Shown here piece after piece: positions 1 to 7,832 of a stretch of DNA of 10,055 bases. Position 1 is the first letter of the stretch. The number at the start of each line of letters is the position of its first letter. The DNA is taken from assembly GCA_964589725.1 (NCBI GenBank), contig CAZPUJ010000779.1, positions 1 through 10,055 on the forward strand, read 5' to 3'. Source of the DNA: CAYSHJ01 sp964589725. Its GTDB lineage: Bacteria > Planctomycetota > Planctomycetia > Planctomycetales > Planctomycetaceae. Both the position numbers and the translations under genes were made by a program. Below the pieces are notes generated by a model. The model searched no databases and was not told the origin of the DNA. It saw only the letters and a program-made list of their open reading frames with translations.

Positions 1-2781
1 GGCGCCGCTCATCAGTTCGATGACCGATTCGGGGAACGCCAGCTCGCGAGTCCCTTCCATGATCGACTCTGGCGTCAGGCGGTTCGCGACCATGAACAGC
101 GCCATGTCGCCGACCGCTTTGGAACTGGGCGTCACCTTCACGATATCGCCAAACATCTGGTTGACCTGGGCGTACGCCTGGCAGATCTCGGTCCATTGCG
201 CGGCCAAACCCAGCGACTTTGCCTGCTGATACAGGTTGGTGTACTGGCCGCCCGGCATTTCGTGGCTGTACAGATCGGTCGTTGCCGGCTGCTGCTCGCT
301 TTCAAACGGCGAGTAAAACTGCCGCACCGCTCGCCAGTATTCGGCGATCGCGTCCAGGTTCTGCGAGTTCAATCCCGTGTCGCGTCCGGAAAACCGCAAC
401 GACTCGCTGATCGTGTTGAGGTTCGGTTGCGATGTGCCGCCCGACATCGGAGCCATCGCGGCGTCGGCAATGTCCAGCTTCTCTTCGGCCGCCATCAGGA
501 TCGACGCCGATTGAATGCCGCCAGTGTCGTGCGTGTGGAAGTGAATCGGAATGCCGATCTCTTGCTTGAGCGCACGCACCAATTCGCGAGCCGCTCGCGG
601 CTTGCAAAGCCCGGCCATGTCCTTGATGGCCAGGATGTGCGCCCCCATCTGTTCGAGCTGCTTCGCCAGGTCGATGTAGTAGTTCAGCGAGTACTTTGTG
701 CGATTCGGATTGGTGATGTCGCCCGAATAGCAGATCGCCGCTTCGCAGATCGGCCGCACGCCGTGTGAAGGCGTCGCGTTCAAGACCGCTTCCATCGCGA
801 CCTGCATGTTCGGCACACAGTTGAGCGAATCAAAAATGCGGAAGACGTCCATGCCGCATTCGGCCGCTTCGTTGACGAACTCGCGAACGACGTTGTCTGG
901 ATAGTTCGTGTAGCCAACCGCGTTCGATGCTCGAAGCAGCATCTGGAACAGAATGTTCGGAATCCGCTGTCGCATGTCGGCCAGCCGCTGCCACGGACAT
1001 TCCTTCAAGAACCGCATGGCCGTGTCGAACGTCGCTCCGCCCCACATCTCCAGCGAGAACAGTTCCGGACAGAGTCGCGAGTAAGCCTCGGCGATTTCCA
1101 GAAAGTCCTTCGTCCGCAGCCGAGTCGCCAGCAACGATTGATGAGCGTCGCGAAACGTCGTGTCGGTCATCAACAGCGAGTTCTGGCCGCGAATCCAAGC
1201 GCTGAACTTCTTCGACCCGAGTTCCTTCAACCTGTCGCGCGTGCCGGCGGGGATCGGCTGTCGTTTGTCGAACTCCGGCACCGGAGCCGGTTCGCGTCGT
1301 GCGGGCTGTGGCTTCGTACCGCCGAAGAGCGAGTTCCCATTGACGATCACCTCGCCCAAAAACAGGAACAATCGCGTCGCACGGTCTTTGCGTTTAGGAA
1401 GCTCAAACAGTTTCGGCGTTTCGTCGATGAACCGCGTCGTGCAATCACCGGCTTCAAACGTGGGATGCCGCAGCAACTGTATTAAGAACGGAATGTTGGT
1501 TTTGACGCCGCGGACACGGAACTCGGCCAGGCAGCGTTTCAAACGGTTGATGGCGTCAATGAATCGCCGGCCGCGAGCCGTCACTTTCACCAGCAATGAG
1601 TCGTAAAACGGATTCACCACCGCACCCGAGAATGCGGATCCCGCGTCGAGCCGAATCCCCATGCCGCTGGCCGAGCGGTAATGCGAAACGCGGCCGTAAT
1701 CGGGCAGAAAATTGTTCGCGGGATCTTCCGTCGTGACGCGGCACTGCACGGCGAAACCGTTCGTGCGGATGACCTCTTGCGACGTCATGCCGATCTGTTC
1801 GTCCGACAGTGGCACGCCTTGAGCGACCAGAATCTGCGTCTTGACGATGTCGAAGCCAGTGACCTCTTCGGTCACGGTGTGCTCGACCTGAATCCGCGGG
1901 TTAACCTCGATGAAGTACATCTCGTTCGTGTCGGCATCGACCAGGAATTCGACCGTGCCGGCGTTGTAGTAGCCGACGGCTCGCCCGATCTTCAGCGCGG
2001 CCTCGCACAGCGCGTCGCGAATCTCCGGCTTCAAATTCGGAGCCGGTGCGATTTCGACGACCTTCTGATGCCGTCGCTGCACCGAGCAATCGCGCTCGAA
2101 AAGATGCACCAGATTCCCGTACAGATCGCCGAGGATTTGGACTTCGATGTGGCGGGCGCGGTGAATGAATTTCTCGACGAAGATGTCCGGGCTGCCAAAC
2201 GCGGTCAACGATTCACGTCGAGCCTGTTCGTACTGCGCTGCGAAGTCCGCCTCGTCACGAATCACCCGCATCCCGCGACCACCGCCGCCGTGAGCCGCTT
2301 TCAAAATCACCGGAAGGCCCAGCTTCTTCGCAAACTTTAGTCCTTCGGCCGCATCTTTAATCGCGGCCTGACTTCCGCCAAGCACCGGCACGCCCGCTTG
2401 TTGAGCGATCCGCCGAGCGATCGTCTTGTCCCCCAGCCGGTTCAACGCCTCGACGCTCGGCCCGACGAATGTGATGCCGGCGTCCACACACGCCTGCGCG
2501 AGCTTCGGGTTCTCGGATAAGAAGCCGTAACCAGGATGAATGCCGTCGATGCCGTGCGTCTTGGCGATGTCGAAGATCGCCTCGATGTCCAGGTACGACT
2601 TGATTGGCTCCCCCTTCTTGCCGATTTGATACGCCTCATCCGCCTTGAAGCGATGCAGCGCGAAGCGGTCTTCATGCGTGTAAATGGCGACGGTGCGGAT
2701 GCTCAGTTCGTCAGCACTGCGAAACACGCGAATTGCGATCTCGCTGCGATTCGCGACCAGCAACTTCGTGATCTTGTTCAT
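1..2781 (-). CDS. pyc: Pyruvate carboxylase, N-terminal 927 residues (3' end outside window)
   Basis: Biotin-dependent enzyme that carboxylates pyruvate to oxaloacetate using ATP and bicarbonate, replenishing the TCA cycle in the cytoplasm. My translation from the ATG at 2781 opens with MNKITKLLVANRSEIAIRVF, the standard biotin carboxylase start. The ATP-grasp region has K161 followed by the glycine loop HGGGGRGMRV, and the catalytic EVNPRIQVEHT motif is at residues 292-302. The carboxyltransferase domain starts near residue 535 with TDTTFRDAHQS (R544, D545), then WGGATFD (W580 onward), the carbamylated-lysine motif AIKDMAG (K720) and the metal ligands H749 and H751 in FHTHD. The frame is open to base 1. 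Family members are about 1150 residues, so roughly 220 residues, including the biotinyl AMKM domain, are missing only because the window ends. The single-chain order (carboxylase then transferase) separates it from acetyl-CoA or propionyl-CoA carboxylase subunits. The ribosome-binding site is weak: only GGAT lies just upstream. It is divergent from the RTX gene. Confidence 0.97.
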   Translation of the reverse strand, partial: MNKITKLLVANRSEIAIRVFRSADELSIRTVAIYTHEDRFALHRFKADEAYQIGKKGEPIKSYLDIEAIFDIAKTHGIDGIHPGYGFLSENPKLAQACVDAGITFVGPSVEALNRLGDKTIARRIAQQAGVPVLGGSQAAIKDAAEGLKFAKKLGLPVILKAAHGGGGRGMRVIRDEADFAAQYEQARRESLTAFGSPDIFVEKFIHRARHIEVQILGDLYGNLVHLFERDCSVQRRHQKVVEIAPAPNLKPEIRDALCEAALKIGRAVGYYNAGTVEFLVDADTNEMYFIEVNPRIQVEHTVTEEVTGFDIVKTQILVAQGVPLSDEQIGMTSQEVIRTNGFAVQCRVTTEDPANNFLPDYGRVSHYRSASGMGIRLDAGSAFSGAVVNPFYDSLLVKVTARGRRFIDAINRLKRCLAEFRVRGVKTNIPFLIQLLRHPTFEAGDCTTRFIDETPKLFELPKRKDRATRLFLFLGEVIVNGNSLFGGTKPQPARREPAPVPEFDKRQPIPAGTRDRLKELGSKKFSAWIRGQNSLLMTDTTFRDAHQSLLATRLRTKDFLEIAEAYSRLCPELFSLEMWGGATFDTAMRFLKECPWQRLADMRQRIPNILFQMLLRASNAVGYTNYPDNVVREFVNEAAECGMDVFRIFDSLNCVPNMQVAMEAVLNATPSHGVRPICEAAICYSGDITNPNRTKYSLNYYIDLAKQLEQMGAHILAIKDMAGLCKPRAARELVRALKQEIGIPIHFHTHDTGGIQSASILMAAEEKLDIADAAMAPMSGGTSQPNLNTISESLRFSGRDTGLNSQNLDAIAEYWRAVRQFYSPFESEQQPATTDLYSHEMPGGQYTNLYQQAKSLGLAAQWTEICQAYAQVNQMFGDIVKVTPSSKAVGDMALFMVANRLTPESIMEGTRELAFPESVIELMSGA

Positions 2782-2829
2782 GACAATCCAAAGCGGCAGG
2801 CATGCGTGGCCACCTGCCCGGCAACTCGT

Positions 2830-2857
2830 GGCCCGTCAGAGCGACAGGCCTTTTTTT
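2830..2857 (+). terminator. Terminator-like hairpin followed by seven T, plus strand
   Basis: GGCC at 2830-2833 pairs with GGCC at 2847-2850, and GTC at 2835-2837 with GAC at 2843-2845. There is one C-A mismatch in the stem and a 5-base loop. Seven T follow directly at 2851-2857. This is the arrangement of an intrinsic terminator reading left to right. No plus-strand gene ends here, so it would stop transcription antisense to pyc, or act in a long RTX leader if that promoter lies further left. It may also simply be part of a repeat. Confidence 0.45.
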
Positions 2858-2940
2858 ACGCGCGGGGTACGTTACGGGACGGCTGGCCCACCCGCAATTC
2901 CCGGGAGCACTTATACCTCGTACGGTCGAGTCTGACACTC

Positions 2941-2993
2941 ACCCGAAGCGTCAGCGAGGGCCTGTTACCTCTGCCCTCGCTTATGCTTCGGGT
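2941..2993. repeat. Planctomycete-type intergenic palindrome (ACCCGAAGCG type)
   Basis: Two 21-base arms, 2941-2961 and 2973-2993, are reverse complements apart from two positions and enclose an 11-base loop. The left arm begins ACCCGAAGCGTCAGCGAGGG. Repeats of this kind occur many times in planctomycete genomes and give the phantom peptides 'LTRSVSEG' and 'SLTLRVS' when translated. That family link is from memory. The inverted repeat itself is directly visible. It has no T-run and does not look like an intrinsic terminator. Confidence 0.7.
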
Positions 2994-3023
2994 TACCGCG
3001 CTCGGCCATACGTGAGACATTCT

Positions 3024-3103
3024 GGCGAGCGGGGTCCGCCGCGGCGGATCAGCCCCCGGTGCATTCACCGCAGGACCGGGGGGCTGACGCCACCCCGCTC
3101 GCC
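3024..3103. repeat. 80-bp composite palindrome (GGCGAGCGGGG type)
   Basis: The outer arms GGCGAGCGGGGT (3024-3035) and ACCCCGCTCGCC (3092-3103) are perfect complements. Inner arms TCAGCCCCCGGT (3049-3060) and 3075-3087 also pair, with one bulged G. Between the left outer and inner arms sits a self-complementary 14-mer, TCCGCCGCGGCGGA (3035-3048), that has no counterpart on the right, where only CGCC occurs (3088-3091). Palindromes of this type are frequent in planctomycete intergenic DNA and give phantom peptides such as GERGGVSPPV. This copy appears to be a rearranged variant. Confidence 0.75.
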
Positions 3104-3397
3104 TATCTCATTCCTGGTCGCGCGAGGTATTTGGGCCAGGAGACTTGGCAATTTGGAGAACCCTTTCCGGTCCGGCTGACCCTGCCGAGAGAAACGGTTT
3201 GCATGGTCGCTCCGGTTACAGCGAGTCGATACGACTTGACGTGTTGTGCCACCGGCAGCGGTTGTGTCGGTTGTGTGGAGGGATGCCGAGGTATGTTGAC
3301 TGATCGCAAGTGACAGCCTTTTAGCATCTCGAACGAACGCCGCGGTGGGTGGAATGGATGAATGGATGAGCAGAACACTCCCAAGGATGGGTGAACC
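3104..3397 (+). promoter_or_regulatory. Leader region of the RTX gene
   Basis: There is no gene in this stretch. It must hold the RTX gene's ribosome-binding site and perhaps its promoter. AAGGA at 3383-3387, ten bases before the ATG at 3398, is the best ribosome-binding site candidate. TTGACT at 3296-3301 could be a -35 box, but nothing close to TATAAT lies at the right distance, so I do not call a promoter. A short GAATG/GATGA-rich tandem stretch lies around 3352-3370. Confidence 0.35.
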
Positions 3398-6300
3398 ATG
3401 AGCTTCTCCGGCTGGCTGGAGTCGTTGCGGAACAGGCGTTGGTCGCGAAAAGTTCGAGCGGGATTGGCTCGGCGAATCGAAGCGGTCGAGTCGCGGCAGT
3501 TGCTGTCGGCTGTGTCCTTGTTTGTTGGTGGCGAGTTGAACGTCTCGTCCACGGCAGACGAGGACATCGTGATCCGCCCGAACCCAATGCGCACCAGCGA
3601 TGTGCAGGTGTTGATCGATGGAGTGCCGGATGCGAACCTCAGCGGTATCCGATTGACGGACGTGACGTCGATCGTGATCGACGGCGGCGATGAAGCGAAC
3701 AACATCGACCTGAGTGCCGTATTGGCGGCGGCGTTTCCGAACATCGACGCGATCCGTGTCGATGGGCACAACGGACACGACACGATCGCCGGCAGTCGCG
3801 ACTACGGTGACAGCATCAATGGCGGCGATGGCAACGATTTGATCACGGATGCGGGCGGGTTGAACACGCTGTTCGGTGGCGACGGCCACGACACCATCAC
3901 CGGCGGGTTGGGGAACGATCAACTGATCGGCGACGACGGCGACGATTCGCTCACGGGGGGCACGGGAAACGACACGATTGATGGCGGCAACGGTGCCGAC
4001 ACGATCAGCACTGGTGACGGCGACGACAGGGTGTTCGCCGGCAACGGCGAAGACTCGATTCTCGGAGAGGACGGCAACGACACGCTCAATGGCGACGGCG
4101 GCACTGACATCCTAGACGGCGGCGACGGAAACGACTCAATTCTGGGGGGCGAGGCCGATGACACGTTGCAGGGCGGGCTTGGTGCGGACTTCGTCAACGG
4201 AAATTCTGGAAATGATTTGGCGTTTGGTGATTTAGCCGTGCCCACGACCAGTTTGACTGCATTTTCAGTAAACTTTGACAGCGGCGTGCCGGTCGAGTTC
4301 TCAGGCACAACGACTGTCGCTGCCGTTCAAGGGTACGCGGGATTGGGAACGGGGGCAGACGTCTTTAGTGGAAATCTGTTGCAGAATGACACGGGGGGAA
4401 CGTTTGCCAATCCTGGTTCGATTCCACAGACGCCCACGACATTGACGCTGACGAACCTCCCAAGCCACACCAGCATCGACATCAATTTCTTGCTGGCGAT
4501 TATCAATCATTGGACCAGTCCTTCCAGTGCTCCTGACGTTTTTAATGTTCGAGTCGATGGCGTATTGGTGTTTAGTTCGACTTTTGACAACATCACCCCA
4601 CCATCGACTGCAGCCTATATTGCACCACCTGGCGGTCAGCTAACGCCACGCCCTTTTTCGGACTTGGGATTTCCAACGACTTCTCCACCATTCGACAGCG
4701 CGTGGGATATGGGATTCGAGCCGCAGCTCCACAACATTCCTCACACGGCCAACAGACTGACGATTGACCTCTTTGCCGACGGCGCCGGCTTCCAAGGTGG
4801 ATCAGATGCGTCATGGGGCATCGATAATCTCGAGGTAATTCTGAACGAGGTTCCGATCTTCAACCCGGTCTCCAACGATACGTTGCAGGGGGGAAATGGC
4901 AATGACTCACTCATCGCGGGTGCCGGCAACGATCTGGTCAATGGGAATTTGGGTGACGACACCGCAATCGGCAACGACGGCGACGACGCGATCTTCGGGG
5001 GCGCAGGGAAGGATAGTCTACTGGGTGACGGCCCCGACCAGACGAGCACCGAAACCGGCAACGATGTGATTCAGGGACAGGGTGGCGACGACACGCTCGT
5101 CGGTGGAAACGGCGTCGATTCCCTGTCGGGCGGTGCCGGGAACGACGTGCTCCGCAGCACCTTTGACCAAGCCTTGAGTGTCACACCCACGCCACCGATC
5201 CCAGCACCGTCGACTCCGCCACCGACGGGCACAGGTCTACCCGACGCGATAGACAGCGGCGGAGGGACGGACAGCGGCACGGTGCATGAAATGTCGACCG
5301 GATCTGGCGACGGTAGCTTGCAGATCTCGGTCGACGCGACTGGCACCTTCGGAGGTTCCAGCAATGTCTTCGGCACTTCTGGCAGTGCTCCCTTCGATCC
5401 GATCGGTTTGATCGGTCCGAAGGCCACGACGTTCGAGTCTTATGTCTACTTTCGTCCCAGCACGACGACGGGCACGCGGCAACAGTTGAGCCAAATCGCG
5501 GCCAACGTCAGCTCGATTCGCGGCCTGCTGAATGAAGCCGACTCCATGTTCGACGTCGGTTCACTGAACTTCGAGGTCGTGCAGACGGTCTTGCCAGTCA
5601 TGGACAGTTCCGGTATCCGCACAGGTTCGCTGCTGACGCAGACCTATCGCATCACCAACAGCGGTGCGACTGACGCAAACTTTGAGTTGGTCCGTTACCT
5701 CGACAGCGATCAAAGTTTCGATGGATCGTTCACGAATAGCGGCGGCGGACGACTGCTCACGACCGCGGGAGATGAAGTGCTGTTCGAGACCGATTCCGGA
5801 GGCACATCCGCGGACACGAATTTCATCGGCATCACGGGCAAGGGAGGCACGCTTCCGACCAACAACCGTTTCGAGATCGACAGCTTCACTGGACTGCGGC
5901 AACGTCTCGGGCAAGGCTCCGCTCTGGATGGGCAAATCACGGGCGACGCCGACGGTGACGGCTCGATCGACGCCGGGCAAGGGTACGACGTCGCGCTGGG
6001 ACTGCGGAACACGTTCAATCTCGTGCCGGGCGCGAGTACCGTCTACACGACGCACTCGTTTTTTGGCACGGGATTCCCCACCTCGGTCGAACAGATCAAC
6101 CAGCCGCCGCTGGCCTCAGACGACGGGACGTTCGACACCATCTCCGCCGTTCCTGTGACAGTCGATGTCGTTTCCAACGACGTCGATCTCGACGGTGTTC
6201 TGGTCTTCAACACCGTGGCGATCGCAACTCCACCGGCGAACGGCACAGCCATCAGTTTGGGCAATGGCTTGATTCGTTATACGTCGAACAGCAACTTCTC

Positions 6301-7771
6301 GGGCACGGATTCGTTCACGTACACGATTCGCGACGACCGCAACGGCGTGAGCAATGCCGCGACGGTCACGATCAATGTCGCTGCGACCGACACGATCGGC
6401 GACATCCTGAACGGCGGTGACGGCAACGATTTGATTTTCGGCGCTCAAGGGGGCGACACGCTCAGCGGCATGGCGGGCGACGATCGGCTGAATGGCGGCT
6501 TTGGCAACGATTTGGTTTTTGGCGGAGCGGGGAACGATCGGTTGCATGGCGATGACGGCAACGACACGCTTAATGGGCAAGCCGGAAACGATACCGTCAA
6601 CGGCGACGCGGGCGACGACAAATTCGTGTGGCTGGGAGCGTCGAGCGGCAGCGATGCCGTACAAAGTTCCGAAGGAGCGGACACGGTCGAAGTCAATGGC
6701 ACCGGTGTTGCGGATCAGTTCTCCGTCGGTCAGTCGGGAATCCAATTGCAAGTCTCGCAGGGAGTCGCGTCAATCACGGTGCTCAACAGTCTAGTGCAAC
6801 CGGCTTGCATCGTCGCGGTCGTGATCAACACGTTCGGCGGCAACGATCAAGTCACTGTCAACGACGTCAACAAAGTCGGAGCACTGGTCGTCACGGCGAA
6901 CGGCGGCAACGGCAACGACTTGTTGACTGCGAACGGCGCGATGCTGGGTCGAGTCTGGCTGGAGCTCAACGGCGAAGCGGGTGATGACACACTCGTCGGA
7001 TCGGCGGACGCCGACACGCTGCGTGGCGGCGATGGAGATGACATCATCGGCGCGGGAGCCGGCAACGATACGGTCGATGGCGGCGCGGGCAACGACAGAA
7101 TCAATGGTCAGGCCGGAGACGATTCGATCCTCGGCGGCAGCGGCAGCGACACGTTGCGGGGCGATCTCGGCAACGATGTTCTGTTGGGTCAACTCGACAG
7201 CGACAGCCTCGACGGCGATGAGGGAGCCGACACGCTGTCGGGAGAGGACGGCGACGATTCGCTCAATGGCATGGAAGGCGCCGACTCGCTGACCGGTGGC
7301 ATCGGACAGGACACACTGCTGGGTGGAGCCGGCAACGACACGCTCGACGGCGGACGTAACGACGACTTCCTGCAAGGCAACGACGGCGACGACAAGATTC
7401 GCGGCGATCACGGCAACGATACGCTCAAAGCCGATGGCGGCAATGACACGATCAACGGCGGCGATGGCGACGACTCGATCGAAGCCGGCGATGGACGCGA
7501 CGTCATCTCAGCCGAAGATGGCAACGACACCGTTGCTGGCGGAATGGGTGACGACATCCTTGTGGGTGGCGACGGGAACGACGTGCTCCTGAGTGGCGGC
7601 GGCAGCGACATCGTGCTCGGCGGCGACGGCGACGACACGATCAATGCCCAGTCGGGAGCTGACACGGTCGCCGGCAATCAAGGCAACGACCTGATCGCCG
7701 ATCCGGCCAGCGAGATCAACGAAGCGTTCACGCTCAGCGCGAGTATGGTCGCGGTGCTCGAGGCACTGTGA
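3398..7771 (+). CDS. Giant modular RTX (calcium-binding nonapeptide) surface/extracellular protein
   Basis: 1457 residues. A basic N-terminus (RNRRWSRKVR) leads into VESRQLLSA at residues 30-38, resembling the planctomycete LEPR-XLL signature of exported proteins; there is no classical signal peptide. Residues 39-122 are a beta-rich preamble. RTX blocks (GGxGxDxLx, each expected to bind Ca2+ and fold as a parallel beta-roll) occupy residues 123-276, 493-586, 1006-1077 and 1192-1434. Between them are a beta-sandwich-like module (about 277-492), a proline-rich linker plus second beta module with an EF-hand-like loop (about 587-906), an Ig/cadherin-like module (about 908-1000, motif TDSFTYTIRD) and a beta-rich linker (1078-1191). 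The C-terminus ends EINEAFTLSASMVAVLEAL, with no recognisable anchor. The start is supported by AAGGA ten bases upstream and by the position of the LEPR-XLL-like motif. No enzymatic domain or toxin lobe is seen, so a structural, adhesive or matrix role is more likely than haemolysis. No exporter gene is adjacent. Confidence 0.9.
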   Translation: MSFSGWLESLRNRRWSRKVRAGLARRIEAVESRQLLSAVSLFVGGELNVSSTADEDIVIRPNPMRTSDVQVLIDGVPDANLSGIRLTDVTSIVIDGGDEANNIDLSAVLAAAFPNIDAIRVDGHNGHDTIAGSRDYGDSINGGDGNDLITDAGGLNTLFGGDGHDTITGGLGNDQLIGDDGDDSLTGGTGNDTIDGGNGADTISTGDGDDRVFAGNGEDSILGEDGNDTLNGDGGTDILDGGDGNDSILGGEADDTLQGGLGADFVNGNSGNDLAFGDLAVPTTSLTAFSVNFDSGVPVEFSGTTTVAAVQGYAGLGTGADVFSGNLLQNDTGGTFANPGSIPQTPTTLTLTNLPSHTSIDINFLLAIINHWTSPSSAPDVFNVRVDGVLVFSSTFDNITPPSTAAYIAPPGGQLTPRPFSDLGFPTTSPPFDSAWDMGFEPQLHNIPHTANRLTIDLFADGAGFQGGSDASWGIDNLEVILNEVPIFNPVSNDTLQGGNGNDSLIAGAGNDLVNGNLGDDTAIGNDGDDAIFGGAGKDSLLGDGPDQTSTETGNDVIQGQGGDDTLVGGNGVDSLSGGAGNDVLRSTFDQALSVTPTPPIPAPSTPPPTGTGLPDAIDSGGGTDSGTVHEMSTGSGDGSLQISVDATGTFGGSSNVFGTSGSAPFDPIGLIGPKATTFESYVYFRPSTTTGTRQQLSQIAANVSSIRGLLNEADSMFDVGSLNFEVVQTVLPVMDSSGIRTGSLLTQTYRITNSGATDANFELVRYLDSDQSFDGSFTNSGGGRLLTTAGDEVLFETDSGGTSADTNFIGITGKGGTLPTNNRFEIDSFTGLRQRLGQGSALDGQITGDADGDGSIDAGQGYDVALGLRNTFNLVPGASTVYTTHSFFGTGFPTSVEQINQPPLASDDGTFDTISAVPVTVDVVSNDVDLDGVLVFNTVAIATPPANGTAISLGNGLIRYTSNSNFSGTDSFTYTIRDDRNGVSNAATVTINVAATDTIGDILNGGDGNDLIFGAQGGDTLSGMAGDDRLNGGFGNDLVFGGAGNDRLHGDDGNDTLNGQAGNDTVNGDAGDDKFVWLGASSGSDAVQSSEGADTVEVNGTGVADQFSVGQSGIQLQVSQGVASITVLNSLVQPACIVAVVINTFGGNDQVTVNDVNKVGALVVTANGGNGNDLLTANGAMLGRVWLELNGEAGDDTLVGSADADTLRGGDGDDIIGAGAGNDTVDGGAGNDRINGQAGDDSILGGSGSDTLRGDLGNDVLLGQLDSDSLDGDEGADTLSGEDGDDSLNGMEGADSLTGGIGQDTLLGGAGNDTLDGGRNDDFLQGNDGDDKIRGDHGNDTLKADGGNDTINGGDGDDSIEAGDGRDVISAEDGNDTVAGGMGDDILVGGDGNDVLLSGGGSDIVLGGDGDDTINAQSGADTVAGNQGNDLIADPASEINEAFTLSASMVAVLEAL
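3764..4225 (+). repeat. RTX block 1, 17 units
   Basis: Coding repeat, residues 123-276: seventeen units matching GGxGxDxLx, all nine residues long except one ten-residue unit (GSRDYGDSIN). Aspartate is strongly conserved at position 6. It begins at GHNGHDTIA and ends at GNSGNDLAF, directly before the first inserted module. Confidence 0.9.
4226..4873 (+). other. Inserted beta-sandwich-like module, lower GC
   Basis: Encodes residues 277-492 of the RTX protein. It contains no RTX repeats. It is rich in Thr, Ser, Pro and aromatic residues, with landmarks GYAGLGTGADVFSGNLL, LTNLPSHTSIDINFLLAIIN, FNVRVDGVLVFSSTF and SWGIDNLEVIL. The alternating hydrophobic pattern and the closing WGIDNLEV strand suggest a jelly-roll, lectin-like ligand-binding domain, but I cannot name the family. 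Base composition drops: 27 of 60 bases are G or C in 4501-4560, against 41 of 60 in RTX coding sequence at 7201-7260. Confidence 0.6.
4874..5155 (+). repeat. RTX block 2, about 9 units
   Basis: Coding repeat, residues 493-586. Eight regular nonapeptides and one irregular stretch (GDGPDQTSTETGNDVIQ) that breaks the register. It runs from NDTLQ to GGAGNDVLR and is followed by a proline/threonine linker (TPTPPIPAPSTPPPTGTG). Confidence 0.88.
5156..6115 (+). other. Second beta-rich module with EF-hand-like loop
   Basis: Encodes about residues 587-906 of the RTX protein. After the Pro/Thr linker comes a beta-rich domain with landmarks LTQTYRITNSG, FELVRYLDSDQSFDG and STVYTTHSFFGTG. Within it, D850-A-D852-G-D854-G-S-I-D858 fits an EF-hand/dockerin-type calcium loop (DxDxDGxxD), giving a second kind of predicted Ca2+ site in the protein. 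The TYRITN strand is reminiscent of domains describing conserved repeats in bacterial surface proteins. I cannot name the family. Confidence 0.55.
6116..6397 (+). other. Ig/cadherin-like module
   Basis: Encodes about residues 907-1000. The pattern VTVDVVSNDVDLDG, PPANGTAI, LIRYTSNSNFSGTDSFTY and ending NAATVTINV is that of the tandem-type bacterial Ig/cadherin-like domains common in large adhesins and VCBS proteins. A single copy is present. Confidence 0.75.
6398..6628 (+). repeat. RTX block 3, 8 units
   Basis: Coding repeat: eight consecutive nonapeptides at residues 1006-1077, from GGDGNDLIF to GDAGDDKFV, preceded by GDILN. The beta-rich linker after it (6629-6970, residues 1078-1191) has the DQFSV...IQLQV...VVIN pattern that also resembles the preamble at residues 39-122, plus isolated GGNGNDLL-like turns. 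Confidence 0.9.
6971..7699 (+). repeat. RTX block 4, 27 nonapeptides in unbroken register
   Basis: Coding repeat: residues 1192-1434, 243 residues, split into exactly 27 nine-residue units with no insertion or deletion, from GEAGDDTLV to GNQGNDLIA. Individual units vary (for example GGRNDDFLQ, ADGGNDTIN, SGGGSDIVL), so this is an old array under length constraint rather than a recent amplification. Confidence 0.92.
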
Positions 7772-7832
7772 TCTGCGGGACAAGGCGAATCTGTTGACAA
7801 GCATTGTCTTGTGAGAAGCGGATTCAAATCCG

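Noticed and set aside
196..768. 190-residue plus-strand open frame
   Set aside because: It lies entirely antisense to well-conserved pyruvate carboxylase codons, and its Arg/Val-rich translation matches no family. The same holds for the plus-strand frames at 1138-1606 and 1681-2340.
2536..3015. Plus-strand 159-residue frame across the pyc start and intergenic repeat
   Set aside because: Half is antisense to pyc, and the rest translates the ACCCGAAGCG repeat (LTRSVSEG), a known kind of phantom peptide.
3296..3324. Sigma-70 type promoter for the RTX gene (TTGACT, then TTTTAG)
   Set aside because: The second hexamer matches TATAAT at only three of six positions. That is too weak to call in a region of this composition.
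3065..3922. 285-residue minus-strand open frame
   Set aside because: It runs antisense to the RTX gene start and ends inside the palindrome at 3024-3103, giving the phantom GERGGVSPPV peptide. There is no domain and no good ribosome-binding site.
6791..7411. 206-residue minus-strand open frame over RTX block 4
   Set aside because: It is a regular antisense shadow of the GGxGxD-coding repeats (periodic V-A/I-V pattern), not a protein.
6971..7699. CRISPR-like regular repetition
   Set aside because: The repetition is 27 bases, in frame, degenerate and explained by nonapeptide coding. There are no identical direct repeats with unique spacers.
3398..7771. RTX toxin or haemolysin
   Set aside because: RTX repeats alone do not indicate a toxin. 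There is no hydrophobic pore domain, protease, lipase or acyltransferase partner.
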